Source: Desulfosarcina ovata subsp. ovata (lineage in GTDB: Bacteria > Desulfobacterota > Desulfobacteria > Desulfobacterales > Desulfosarcinaceae). Taken from it: DNA of 64,000 nucleotides. The stretch covers positions 7,379,501 to 7,443,500 of the forward strand of contig NZ_AP021879.1 in assembly GCF_009689005.1 (NCBI RefSeq), given 5' to 3'. Below are positions 25,675 to 32,677 of the stretch, piece by piece. Under the pieces are notes generated by a model. The model did no database searches. It was not told the DNA's origin and worked only from the letters and a program-made list of their open reading frames with translations. The position numbers and the translations under genes are program-made. Position 1 is the first letter of the stretch. Every line of letters begins with the position of its first letter.

Positions 25675-25948
25675 TCACCTTATCCCGAAGTTTTCCGGAA
25701 CATTTGAACGTCACCACCCGCCGGGCGGGCAAAATAGCATCTTCACCGGTCGCTGGATTCCGCCCTTTCCGTTCCGTTTTTTTCTTCACACAGAACTTGC
25801 CGAAACCGGACACCAGGACATCCTCACCGGATTCCAGGCTGGATTTGATCAGTTCGAGGAGAGCTTCTGCTATTGTGGTGGCCTGTTTTTTGGGAAATCC
25901 CAGCTTCCCGCAGATTTTTTCAACGATATCCTGTTTGGTCAATGCCAT
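25664..25948 (-). CDS. ihfA: Integration host factor alpha-like DNA-bending protein
   Basis: 94 residues, HU/IHF fold. MALTKQDIVEKICGKLGFPK and the DNA-intercalating arm with RNPATGE identify it; the ILPARRVVTFKCSGKLRD end fits IHF-alpha better than HU. The ATG at 25948 is the family start. The upstream frame to 26050 is not coding. It is first in the run leading into GT2, and its last codons overlap the GT2 start, so lipid genes may be transcribed with it. IHF bends DNA at many promoters and in recombination. Confidence 0.88.
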   Translation of the reverse strand: MALTKQDIVEKICGKLGFPKKQATTIAEALLELIKSSLESGEDVLVSGFGKFCVKKKTERKGRNPATGEDAILPARRVVTFKCSGKLRDKVNGI

Positions 25949-26000
25949 GCGATCATGCTCCGGTTTTGAAAATGGTGAAAACAGTCGGTAAGGCTGATTT

Positions 26001-26029
26001 AAATTGGCAAAGATTTCATATATTGTCAA
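26001..26029 (-). promoter_or_regulatory. Possible promoter for ihfA and the lipid genes
   Basis: On the minus strand TTGACA (26029-26024), 17-base spacer, then CAATTT as a poor -10. The -35 is perfect but the -10 weak, so an activator may be needed. Confidence 0.35.
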
Positions 26030-26223
26030 TGGCTTGGTATGGGATGACAATTACATGGATGTGGGATTGATCGGGTAAACCACCCACTTCTTTTCTCAAA
26101 AAGGGTTTAATGGTGCGACGATGCCGGAAATCGACAATCGGGCCATCGTTGCCAAAAGGACGATTTACGGGTATGACATGGACAAACCGGACCTGTTTAT
26201 TTCCCTCATGGAGGAATTTTCGC

Positions 26224-27210
26224 ATGCCATTTTTTTGCTGTGCAGACGGATCACTTCCCGTCAGCCGTATTCTTAAAAACCGTGCGCGCTCTCTTTTTTT
26301 GCTGATCATCATGGGCTTTATGGCGGCACCGGCTTGTGCCACCGAACCAACACGGTTTTTCCACAGTGGCGATGGTGCTATTCAACTGGTAAGCGAGAAA
26401 AACAGCAAGCGCTTCAGCGGATGTTACCGCCAGGCGGACGGACAGTATGACGCCGATGCGCTCAAGGCCATTGCCGGCGTCTTTGGCGCACCCCATGATC
26501 CAGCACGACCTGTCTTGTCGCTGCGCCTGATCGAATTTCTGGATTTTCTTCAGGACCGCCTGAAACCTGGCGCATTGCTGACCATCACCTCCGGTTATCG
26601 GGCTCCGCAATACAACGCCAATTTACGTAAGCGCGGGGCGCTGGCGGCCAAGGCCAGTCTGCATCAGTACGGCATGGCCGCCGATATTGTCATTCAGGGG
26701 GTTGACTCGAAACGGGTATGGGAAACCATACGGGGTCTCGGGTTTGGTGGCGCCGGGTATTATCACGGACGGACCGTGCATGTGGATGTGGGACCGGCGC
26801 GATTCTGGGACGAGAAGACCTCCGGAGTCGGTTCGGGGCTTTCCGATGACAACAAGCTGATCGGTGTGGTTACCGATTATGATGCATACCGCCCCGGAGG
26901 GCTGGTGCGGTTGCGGTTCATCCGAATGACGGCCTTTCCCATCGGGGTGCGGGCGGCGTTCTGGCTGGTTCCTGCCGAGCAACCGGATGGTGCCGATGGG
27001 GCGATTCCGATCAAAGTGGATGTGGGACCCACGGATGCCGCCGGCTGCGGGCAGTTTAGCGATATCGACCAGATGGCCGCCTTGGACGGACGGCTGCCAG
27101 CGGATATCCGCCCGGGATGTTACCGGATTCGGGCCGCTTTCTGCGATGGCTTATGGGATAAAATGCCGGAAAGCGTATCCACGCCTGAATTTGAAATCCG
27201 TATGCCCTGA
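26224..27210 (+). CDS. Exported M15/DUF882-type zinc peptidase-like protein
   Basis: 328 residues from the ATG at 26224, which follows GGAGG and gives a signal sequence ending ...AAPACA|TEP. The core is SGYRAPQYNANLRKRG, HQYGMAADIV and RTVHVDVG, which together place the His, Asp and His zinc ligands of the YcbK/DUF882 branch of M15 peptidases, enzymes that cut peptidoglycan cross-links or stem peptides. About 110 residues of unrecognised sequence follow the peptidase domain. It is alone and convergent with the DAHP synthase gene. The fold is confident; peptidoglycan as substrate is inferred from the family. Confidence 0.82.
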   Translation: MPFFCCADGSLPVSRILKNRARSLFLLIIMGFMAAPACATEPTRFFHSGDGAIQLVSEKNSKRFSGCYRQADGQYDADALKAIAGVFGAPHDPARPVLSLRLIEFLDFLQDRLKPGALLTITSGYRAPQYNANLRKRGALAAKASLHQYGMAADIVIQGVDSKRVWETIRGLGFGGAGYYHGRTVHVDVGPARFWDEKTSGVGSGLSDDNKLIGVVTDYDAYRPGGLVRLRFIRMTAFPIGVRAAFWLVPAEQPDGADGAIPIKVDVGPTDAAGCGQFSDIDQMAALDGRLPADIRPGCYRIRAAFCDGLWDKMPESVSTPEFEIRMP

Positions 27211-27256
27211 GCCGTTCTCATCCCGGTTCGTATGGGGGTGGCATGAGAGCCGGTTG

Positions 27257-28336
27257 TCATTTCAGCTGCCGATGGGCAGTGAGAATAATCTCTTCGGTCT
27301 CATCCCAGCCGATACACGCATCGGTGATGGAGATAAACGGATTGAGATCCTCTTTTCTGGTTTCTCCGTAGACGAACGCCTGCTTGCCGGCCTCGATATT
27401 ACTTTCCAGCATCATGCCGCAGATGGCTTTATTGGGTTTGATGTGAATACCGTTGGTGTGGCCGATACGTTGAATCAGCACATGATTGAATACTTCTCCC
27501 TGCTTGCGGTAGTCCTTACCGGAGTTTTTGTGCGAGCAGTCGACAATCACGGACTGCAGCAGTGACGGATGGTTGGCCAGCATTTCACACGCCTCACTGA
27601 TGCTCACCGGGTCGTAGTTGGGACGCTTGCCGCCGCGCAGGACAATGTGGCAGTACTTGTTGCCACTTGAAAACACCCTGGAGGTGACCCCAAACGGATC
27701 GTTGCCGATAAAAACCTGGGGCGTGGAGGCTGCCAGCAGGGCGTTGATGGCCGTGCCCAGATTGCCGTCGGTGCCGTTTTTAAATCCCACCGGCATGGAG
27801 AAGGCGCTGGCCCACTCGCGGTGATTCTGGGACTCGGTGGTCCGGGCGCCGATGCAGGCCCAGGCGATCAGACCGGAGAGACGCTCGGCAGCCGTCTGAC
27901 TCAGAATCTCCGTTCCGCAGGCCACGCCCATTTCGTTGAGGTCCATCAGGATTTTTCTGGCTTTGCGAAGGCCCTCGTCGATATCAAAGGTTTGTTTGTC
28001 GATATGGGGGTCGGAGATGAGTCCCTTGAAGCCCACATTGGTTCGCGGTTTTTCAAAATAGACCCGCATGACCAGTTTGATGGTTGGTTTCACCTTTTCC
28101 TGCAGCTCCGCCAGCAATTCCCCGTATCTCACGGCTTGCCGATGACTGATAATGGAACATGGCCCGGTGATGATCAGCAGTCGCTGATCCTTACCGTCCA
28201 GGATCGCCTTGATCTCCTGGCGGCTGTCAAGTACGGTCCGGGTGGCCTTCTCCGTCATCGGGAATTCCTCGCGGAGCTGATCCGGCGTAATAATGGACGT
28301 GCGTTTAAGGACATTTAAGTCATAGGTTTTTTTCAT
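27257..28336 (-). CDS. 3-deoxy-7-phosphoheptulonate (DAHP) synthase, class I
   Basis: 359 residues of the E. coli AroF/G/H type. It joins phosphoenolpyruvate and erythrose 4-phosphate, the first step of aromatic amino-acid synthesis. Motifs are ITGPCSI, GARTTESQNHRE, GNDPFG and RGGKRPNYDPVSI, followed by DCSHKNSGKDY containing the metal-binding residues. The N-terminal extension carries the usual feedback-inhibition region, but which aromatic amino acid controls it cannot be read. It is monocistronic and convergent with the M15 gene. Confidence 0.95.
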   Translation of the reverse strand: MKKTYDLNVLKRTSIITPDQLREEFPMTEKATRTVLDSRQEIKAILDGKDQRLLIITGPCSIISHRQAVRYGELLAELQEKVKPTIKLVMRVYFEKPRTNVGFKGLISDPHIDKQTFDIDEGLRKARKILMDLNEMGVACGTEILSQTAAERLSGLIAWACIGARTTESQNHREWASAFSMPVGFKNGTDGNLGTAINALLAASTPQVFIGNDPFGVTSRVFSSGNKYCHIVLRGGKRPNYDPVSISEACEMLANHPSLLQSVIVDCSHKNSGKDYRKQGEVFNHVLIQRIGHTNGIHIKPNKAICGMMLESNIEAGKQAFVYGETRKEDLNPFISITDACIGWDETEEIILTAHRQLK

Positions 28337-28711
28337 TTTATGCTTTTATCCAATCGATGGTCCGACGCTAATTGATTGATAGAAATGCGGGTTGCCCCCA
28401 CTGCGCCACCCTCTACCACAATCCCACAGGCAACTCAATCGGCTAAGGCAATTTGCAGCATTTCTCGGTGAACGGTTTTTTTTATCCTTCACAAACTATT
28501 GTGGTTTAAATGAAATGCCTCATTAACCGATTGCCCGCTAATTAAAATCCCAACAAATTTTTCTTGTAGTGAAAAAAATACATACTTACCTACAATCTAT
28601 GACTTTTATTACATAGCTACCGCTACCAAGTTTCCTTTTTATGAAAACGGATCATACAAAATGTCCTAAATAATAAAGAGAAATTGCGTATTATAGGAAT
28701 AAGATTGCGGT

Positions 28712-28727
28712 TGGCATAAACATTGAA
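28712..28727 (+). promoter_or_regulatory. Weak sigma-54-like site
   Basis: TGGCATAAACATTGAA matches the TGGCAC-N5-TTGCA layout and spacing except that the near-invariant -12 GC is GA. PEP-CTERM genes are often under sigma-54 with PrsK/PrsR, which makes it worth noting, but the site may be chance. Confidence 0.25.
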
Positions 28728-28802
28728 TACCGTTGGTGAAACGGGTTCAGTGTCATTCACGATACGCCGTCAGCGACAATCTAAAATTGAAATGTTCCTG
28801 GC

Positions 28803-28819
28803 AATCTGAATATCAGATT
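28803..28819. promoter_or_regulatory. Inverted repeat, possible operator
   Basis: AATCTGA-ATA-TCAGATT, perfect 7-base arms, about 130 bases before the PEP-CTERM start. Confidence 0.35.
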
Positions 28820-28951
28820 TGTGAGTTGCAAAGAGTACAGAATAAAGTGGTTTAAATTTTATAAGGAAAGGAAATACATAATTTTTTAAAAAAAATAATT
28901 AAAACATTAAAATTAAATTCAATCAATTACTAATTCCTCTGCGAGATAAAT

Positions 28952-29542
28952 ATGAAAAAAAACTTATCTATTCTTGGTTTCTTCTTATCATTCTTCTTAT
29001 TTTCTGGGAGCGCTACAGCTACTCAATACACCTTCGAAGATACGATTGATTTTGATGATTTCTTAGGAACGGCTGTTATCACTTCATCTTCACCACTAAG
29101 CTACATTCATGATATTAACGATGATGTTGATCTTGCTTCTGGTGAATTGGTGATTGAAGCAACTTTGGAGCTTGCTTTTGTATATGACATAACTGATAGT
29201 GTTTTAAAATTTTGTAAATATGTTATTTGGGATTTTAGTGAGTATTCTAAAATTGCCTTTGATGGGACAGCATGGATCCAAATCAATGGAGACGGTGAAA
29301 TCGATTGGGCTATATACGAATTAGTACTTGATATTGACTGGCTCAATGATGATGGGTTGCTTGATGTTACCATTGCTGTGTATAATTCCAATAGTACAGC
29401 CACAGCATACCTTGATTATTCGAAACTGACTGGCACATATGAGACTGCTCCAGTCCCCGAACCCGCAACCATGTTTCTTTTCGGCAGTGGCTTGGTCGGC
29501 CTCGCAGGTGTATCCCGCAAAAAGATATTCAAGAAAAGCTAA
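28952..29542 (+). CDS. PEP-CTERM sorting-domain secreted protein
   Basis: 196 residues. It has a signal peptide (NLSILGFFLSFFLFSGSATA) and at the C-terminus the tripartite PEP-CTERM signal: VPEPATMF, a hydrophobic helix and a basic end (SRKKIFKKS). Exosortase would cut this signal and the protein would end in the exopolysaccharide matrix or on the surface. The mature part is acidic, rich in Asp, Ser and Thr, and probably beta-sandwich. No exosortase or EPS gene is in the window. Codon and base use are AT-rich, unlike neighbours, which suggests transfer. Confidence 0.9.
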   Translation: MKKNLSILGFFLSFFLFSGSATATQYTFEDTIDFDDFLGTAVITSSSPLSYIHDINDDVDLASGELVIEATLELAFVYDITDSVLKFCKYVIWDFSEYSKIAFDGTAWIQINGDGEIDWAIYELVLDIDWLNDDGLLDVTIAVYNSNSTATAYLDYSKLTGTYETAPVPEPATMFLFGSGLVGLAGVSRKKIFKKS

Positions 29543-29590
29543 CCGCCTTATATAAAACGAACCCCTTGAATGAACAGAATTCCGGATCAG

Positions 29591-29613
29591 GAACGGTTGG
29601 GTCGTTCTTGTTT
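29591..29613 (+). terminator. Weak terminator-like hairpin after the PEP-CTERM gene
   Basis: GAACG and CGTTC pair across a 7-base loop, followed by TTGTTT. Confidence 0.4.
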
Positions 29614-29863
29614 CCCTATCTGAAAACAGAAAAAAGGCTTTCATTGTTTATTGATTTACCATTGCCTGAATGTTCTCGCAACCTACATTCCGCACCTAAA
29701 CGTATTGGTTTTTGACAATATTTTATCCTGTGAAATCAATGGTATGTCCGGGTTAACATATTGTATTTCCATGAATAATAAACATGCAGATATTTCAACT
29801 GGTTGTTGATACGCTAACCCCGCCTTTGACACCGCAGGCACAAAGGAGGGGCAGGGACCGCCG

Positions 29864-30100
29864 TTTATAACCGACGATCAAAAGGTCGGCACACAAATGG
29901 AAGTGAGTCCAGGCATGATGATCTTCGCCATGGTCCTCGACACACTATCCGGGAGAACGCCATTTTACCGGTTGACCGAATTTTTCGAGGAAAAAGACAC
30001 GGTATTGCTCCTGCTTGCCGACATCGAACCGGAACGATTCTGCGATTCCAATCTGGGGCGAGCCATACGGAACCCAACCCCCCGTGTTGCTTCATCTTTC
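29864..30100 (+). mobile_element. IS1634-type transposase remnant (DUF4277 N-terminal part)
   Basis: A frame through 29897 encodes MEVSPGMMIFAMVLDTLSGR, then PFYRLTEFFEEKDTVLLLL and ERFCDSNLGRAI. This follows the N-terminal DUF4277 domain of IS1634-family transposases (consensus SPG...ILNxLSGRxPLYRLxEFFxxKDxELLL...FNDxxLGRxLD). Similarity stops near 30080; no catalytic DDE domain, start or inverted repeats remain, so it is a dead fragment. It ends at a strong terminator and lies 175 bases from tRNA-Arg. The roughly 270 bases before it hold no recognisable gene. Confidence 0.7.
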
Positions 30101-30113
30101 TTTTTTTTTATTG

Positions 30114-30144
30114 CCGGGCTGCCTTTTGGTGGCCCGGTTTTTTT
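30114..30144 (+). terminator. Rho-independent terminator
   Basis: CCGGGCTGCC and GGTGGCCCGG pair (two G-U) across TTTT, followed by seven T. It follows the transposase remnant on the plus strand. Confidence 0.8.
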
Positions 30145-30274
30145 GTAGATCACGTCGACCCTTGTGACCTGGGAAATGACTGATGTTGTCAAAAACAGGA
30201 GAGAGGTGGGGGTGGACTATGGGGTCGCCAAAAAGAAAAGGACTTAAAGATTTTCGCTAAGCAATTGCTCTTAT

Positions 30275-30350
30275 TGGTGCCCCCGGCAGGAATCGAACCT
30301 GCGGCACACGGATTAGGAATCCGATGCTCTATCCACTGAGCTACGGGGGC
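30275..30350 (-). tRNA. tRNA-Arg (anticodon CCT)
   Basis: Full cloverleaf on the minus strand: acceptor GCCCCCG pairing with CGGGGGC, D-arm GCTC/GAGC, anticodon stem TCGGA/TCCGT with loop TTCCTAA, T-arm GCAGG-TTCGATT-CCTGC, and an encoded CCA. It reads AGG codons. It is flanked on both sides by decayed mobile DNA, fitting its common use as an integration site. Confidence 0.97.
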
Positions 30351-30379
30351 TTTATATATTTAAGACAGTGCGTTGCTAT

Positions 30380-30558
30380 ATATTGCAGCGGTCGAATACG
30401 GACCTTCTCTTGTGGCCTGAAATCGTGAAAGTGTCTTAGGCCAATCTTATCGTCTTTGCAAGCCTTTTTCCAAGCTTTATCAAACCGTTTTACCCCATCG
30501 GTTGGCGTAACCGCCTGGACGATCCTATCTTCATATCCCTTTCCCGGTGAGTTTATCT
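30380..30558 (-). pseudogene. Tyrosine recombinase (phage-type integrase) remnant
   Basis: On the minus strand, the region immediately 5' of tRNA-Arg encodes VKRFDKAWKKACKDDKIGL, then RHFHDFR. This is the stretch of tyrosine recombinases leading into the catalytic H-x-L-R box (consensus F-x-x-A-W-K-x-A-C-x-x-A-x-I...F-H-D-L-R-H-T). After HDFR the sequence becomes unrelated and no catalytic His/Tyr follows. No start codon or N-terminal domain remains. It is a truncated relic of an integrated element. Confidence 0.65.
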
Positions 30559-30780
30559 CGTAAAATTGAACTATTTGAATCTTAATGAAAATCTAACGAA
30601 ATGCAAACCCTTTTTGGCTACAGAATATCGCGACACGTCCGATAGATTGTTCTTCTGGAACACGATCCAGAAAGGCTCTGATTTTGAAAACGTTCCTCTA
30701 TATACAGTTGATGAACTTAAGGGATTGCCAGATCCAGGCGGTTTGAATAACAATCAAAAAAGAACAGGAGCTTCAATCAG

Positions 30781-31143
30781 ATGAAATCCAATGATATCGA
30801 TCAGATTAAAAAAGATCTCACCCAGTTGCTGGACAATCTTTCCCGAAATACGAACGAAGTTCTCGAAAAATGGGCAAATACATCGGAAACATTGTCCGAT
30901 ACCCTCGACAAGGCGATTCTTCAAACCGAAATGGATTATGCATTTTGCAGATTGCTCCGAGAAGGCTTAAACAAAGAAAATATTATGAGAGCGTTGCAGA
31001 AAATTGACGAGGGAACCTATGGGATATGTGAGGCGTGCGAGGAAGAGATATCCATCGGACGTTTAAAAGCTATTCCTGATGCAAGATACTGTATATTCTG
31101 TCAAAATCAGATGGAAAAAGAGAAAATAATGGTTGGGGCTTAA
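30781..31143 (+). CDS. DksA/TraR-family zinc-finger protein
   Basis: 120 residues. An N-terminal helical pair is followed by the C4 zinc finger CEAC...CIFC in the pattern typical of DksA/TraR proteins (IDEGTYGICEACEEEISIGR). Such proteins enter the RNA polymerase secondary channel and change promoter use, often with ppGpp. The acidic DxxDxA tip of DksA is not obvious, so it could be a phage- or plasmid-type TraR relative. It is AT-rich and lies next to the decayed mobile DNA, which fits an acquired gene. Confidence 0.85.
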   Translation: MKSNDIDQIKKDLTQLLDNLSRNTNEVLEKWANTSETLSDTLDKAILQTEMDYAFCRLLREGLNKENIMRALQKIDEGTYGICEACEEEISIGRLKAIPDARYCIFCQNQMEKEKIMVGA

Positions 31144-31389
31144 TTGGTGTTTAATCGTGGTTCCAAGCATGAGCATTGATCGATATGGAAGACCACCGAC
31201 TTCTCCCTCAGTCCTCATTTAAGAGACTCGGTAAAATTAAAATAAACCGCTATTCACTGCAGCATTCAAATAATTCTTGAAGTCGCATAGCCTATCAATT
31301 ATCCTTTTTATGCGAGTTCGTTAAATAGATAAGTGCTATAGGCGCCTATCAGAGCGCTAATGGGACGGGCCCTAAGAATAATAGCCTGA

Positions 31390-31417
31390 GAAAGTCGGTT
31401 AGTGATAACTGACTTTC
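31390..31417 (+). promoter_or_regulatory. Strong RNA hairpin abutting the ribosome-binding site of the aldolase gene
   Basis: GAAAGTCGGTTA and TAACTGACTTTC form a 12-bp stem (one G-U) with a GTGA tetraloop. The next base begins AGGGAGGA, the ribosome-binding site of the gene at 31429. Either a translational control hairpin (GTGA is a GNRA loop) or a dyad operator. Just upstream, at 31338-31349, is the perfect palindrome ATAGGCGCCTAT. Confidence 0.6.
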
Positions 31418-31428
31418 AGGGAGGACTC

Positions 31429-32088
31429 ATGGATCCATACCTTCAGCCACGCAAAGACATTATCCGCTGCTGCCGCTGGTTGTGCGAACACGGTTATTTC
31501 GGCTCACTGCTCAGTGCCGGTGGCAACGTTTCCGTGCGTATTCCCGGTGAGCCGGTACTGGTGATCACCCCCTCGGGCCGACCTTACATGGAACTTGCCC
31601 CCACAGACATCTGCGTGGTCGATTTCGATCTCAAACCCGTTGCCGGGCAGCATCAACCCTCCATTGAAACTGCCATGCACGCAGGAATTTACCGGGTCCG
31701 TCCGGATGTGGGAGCTGTGGTGCACACCCATCAGGCCTTTGCCAGTGTATTCGCCCTGATCAACCAGTCCATTCCGGCCTTGTTCGATGAAGTGGCCCTG
31801 GCCATCGGCGAGACGGTGGACGTGATCCCCTATGCCTTTTCCGGCACCCCCGAGCTGGTCCAGGCGGTCAGGCAGACCGTTACCAATGGATGCGACTGCT
31901 TTATCATGAAAAACCACGGCGCCCTGAATCTGGGGGCCACTCTCGACCAGGCCTGGAAAAACGCCGAATTGCTCGAAAAGACCGCCCAGGCATACTACCA
32001 CGCCCTGGCCACCGGCCAGCCGGTGACGACCCTGCCCGACGATACCCTCCGCAAGGTCCGTGCATTGCGCGAATCGCGTTCACTGTAA
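31429..32088 (+). CDS. Class II aldolase/adducin-family protein (FucA/AraD-like)
   Basis: 219 residues. Zinc ligands are seen in VVHTHQAFA (two His) and MKNHGALNLG (third His), and the catalytic Glu position is in AGIYRVRPD context. The family cleaves fuculose 1-phosphate, ribulose phosphate epimers and methylthioribulose 1-phosphate dehydration products. With mtnA elsewhere in the window, an MtnB-like or 5-deoxypentose-salvage role is possible, but FucA-like activity is equally likely. The ATG at 31429 follows GGGAGGA directly after a hairpin; the upstream ATG at 31402 lies inside the hairpin and is rejected. A terminator follows. Confidence 0.85.
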   Translation: MDPYLQPRKDIIRCCRWLCEHGYFGSLLSAGGNVSVRIPGEPVLVITPSGRPYMELAPTDICVVDFDLKPVAGQHQPSIETAMHAGIYRVRPDVGAVVHTHQAFASVFALINQSIPALFDEVALAIGETVDVIPYAFSGTPELVQAVRQTVTNGCDCFIMKNHGALNLGATLDQAWKNAELLEKTAQAYYHALATGQPVTTLPDDTLRKVRALRESRSL

Positions 32089-32118
32089 TTTCCGGGTTTC
32101 AATCGACAGCTGATCAAT

Positions 32119-32156
32119 CCGGCCTCCCGCCAATGGCGGTTTGGCCGGTTTTTTTT
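32119..32156 (+). terminator. Rho-independent terminator after the aldolase gene
   Basis: Nested stem: CCGGCC with GGCCGG outside and CCGCC with GGCGG inside, followed by eight T. Confidence 0.9.
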
Positions 32157-32230
32157 GATGAAGCCGGTGTTGACCGCATAAGAGCTGCGATCGGATCGCA
32201 CTTGCGCTTGACATGACGGTGTGTGACTTT

Positions 32231-32254
32231 ATATTTGAACAGATATTCATATAT
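32231..32254 (+). promoter_or_regulatory. ArsR/SmtB-type operator
   Basis: An imperfect dyad ATTTGAACA-GAT-ATTCATAT, the classic 12-2-12 layout (TGAAC...ATTCA) of SmtB/ArsR-family metal sensors, 14 bases before the regulator gene it likely controls. Confidence 0.65.
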
Positions 32255-32267
32255 TTGGCGAGGGGTA

Positions 32268-32645
32268 ATGGCAAACAAGAAAATACAACCGGTCTTTACA
32301 TCGGAAACCTGTGACGTTCGGGTGATTCATCTGGAACGGGTGGCCCGGGCGAGGGCGGAGCGTATCCGGGAAGAAAATCTGCAACGTCTCGCCCTGACCT
32401 TCAAGATCATGGGGGACCCCACGCGGCTCAACATCATCCTGGCCCTGCGCGGAGGGGAGATGTGCGTTTGCGATATCGCCGCCTTTCTGGGAATCAGCGA
32501 GTCGGCCGTTTCCCACCAGCTGCGACGGCTGCGCGAGCTGGCCCTGGTACGTGCCCGGCGCGACGGACAGGTGCTGTATTACGCTTTGGACGACGCGCAT
32601 GTGCTGGACCTGGTATCCATCGGGCTGGACCACATCGGCGAATAA
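32268..32645 (+). CDS. ArsR/SmtB-family metal-responsive repressor
   Basis: 125 residues with a winged helix (LTFKIMGDPTRLNIILALRG; recognition helix ISESAVSHQLRRLRELALV) and the metal box GEMCVCDIAAFLG, the ELCVCDL-type alpha-3 site used by CadC/ArsR/CzrA relatives. An extra N-terminal Cys (SETCDVRV) also fits the CadC-like four-coordinate site for Cd/Pb/Zn. It probably represses itself and the permease 32 bases downstream through the dyad at 32231. The ATG at 32268 follows GAGGGG. Confidence 0.9.
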   Translation: MANKKIQPVFTSETCDVRVIHLERVARARAERIREENLQRLALTFKIMGDPTRLNIILALRGGEMCVCDIAAFLGISESAVSHQLRRLRELALVRARRDGQVLYYALDDAHVLDLVSIGLDHIGE

Positions 32646-32677
32646 CAAAGGCGAATAACAAACAGGAGCGACGGAAA

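Larger units (their letters stand above)
28337..28951. other. AT-rich non-coding stretch upstream of the PEP-CTERM gene
   Basis: About 615 bases, clearly richer in A+T than the flanking housekeeping genes. No protein-like frame was found on either strand. It contains a sigma-54-like match and a 17-base inverted repeat, listed separately. Confidence 0.5.

Noticed and set aside
26121..26276. 51-codon frame (MPEIDNRAIVAKRTIYGYDM...) ahead of and overlapping the M15-type gene
   Set aside because: No ribosome-binding site and it overlaps the start of a well-supported gene with a good GGAGG; probably chance.
30566..30784. 72-codon frame ending inside the start of the DksA/TraR-like gene
   Set aside because: Only a TTG could start it, no ribosome-binding site is present, and the sequence resembles nothing known; the ATGA overlap alone is not enough.
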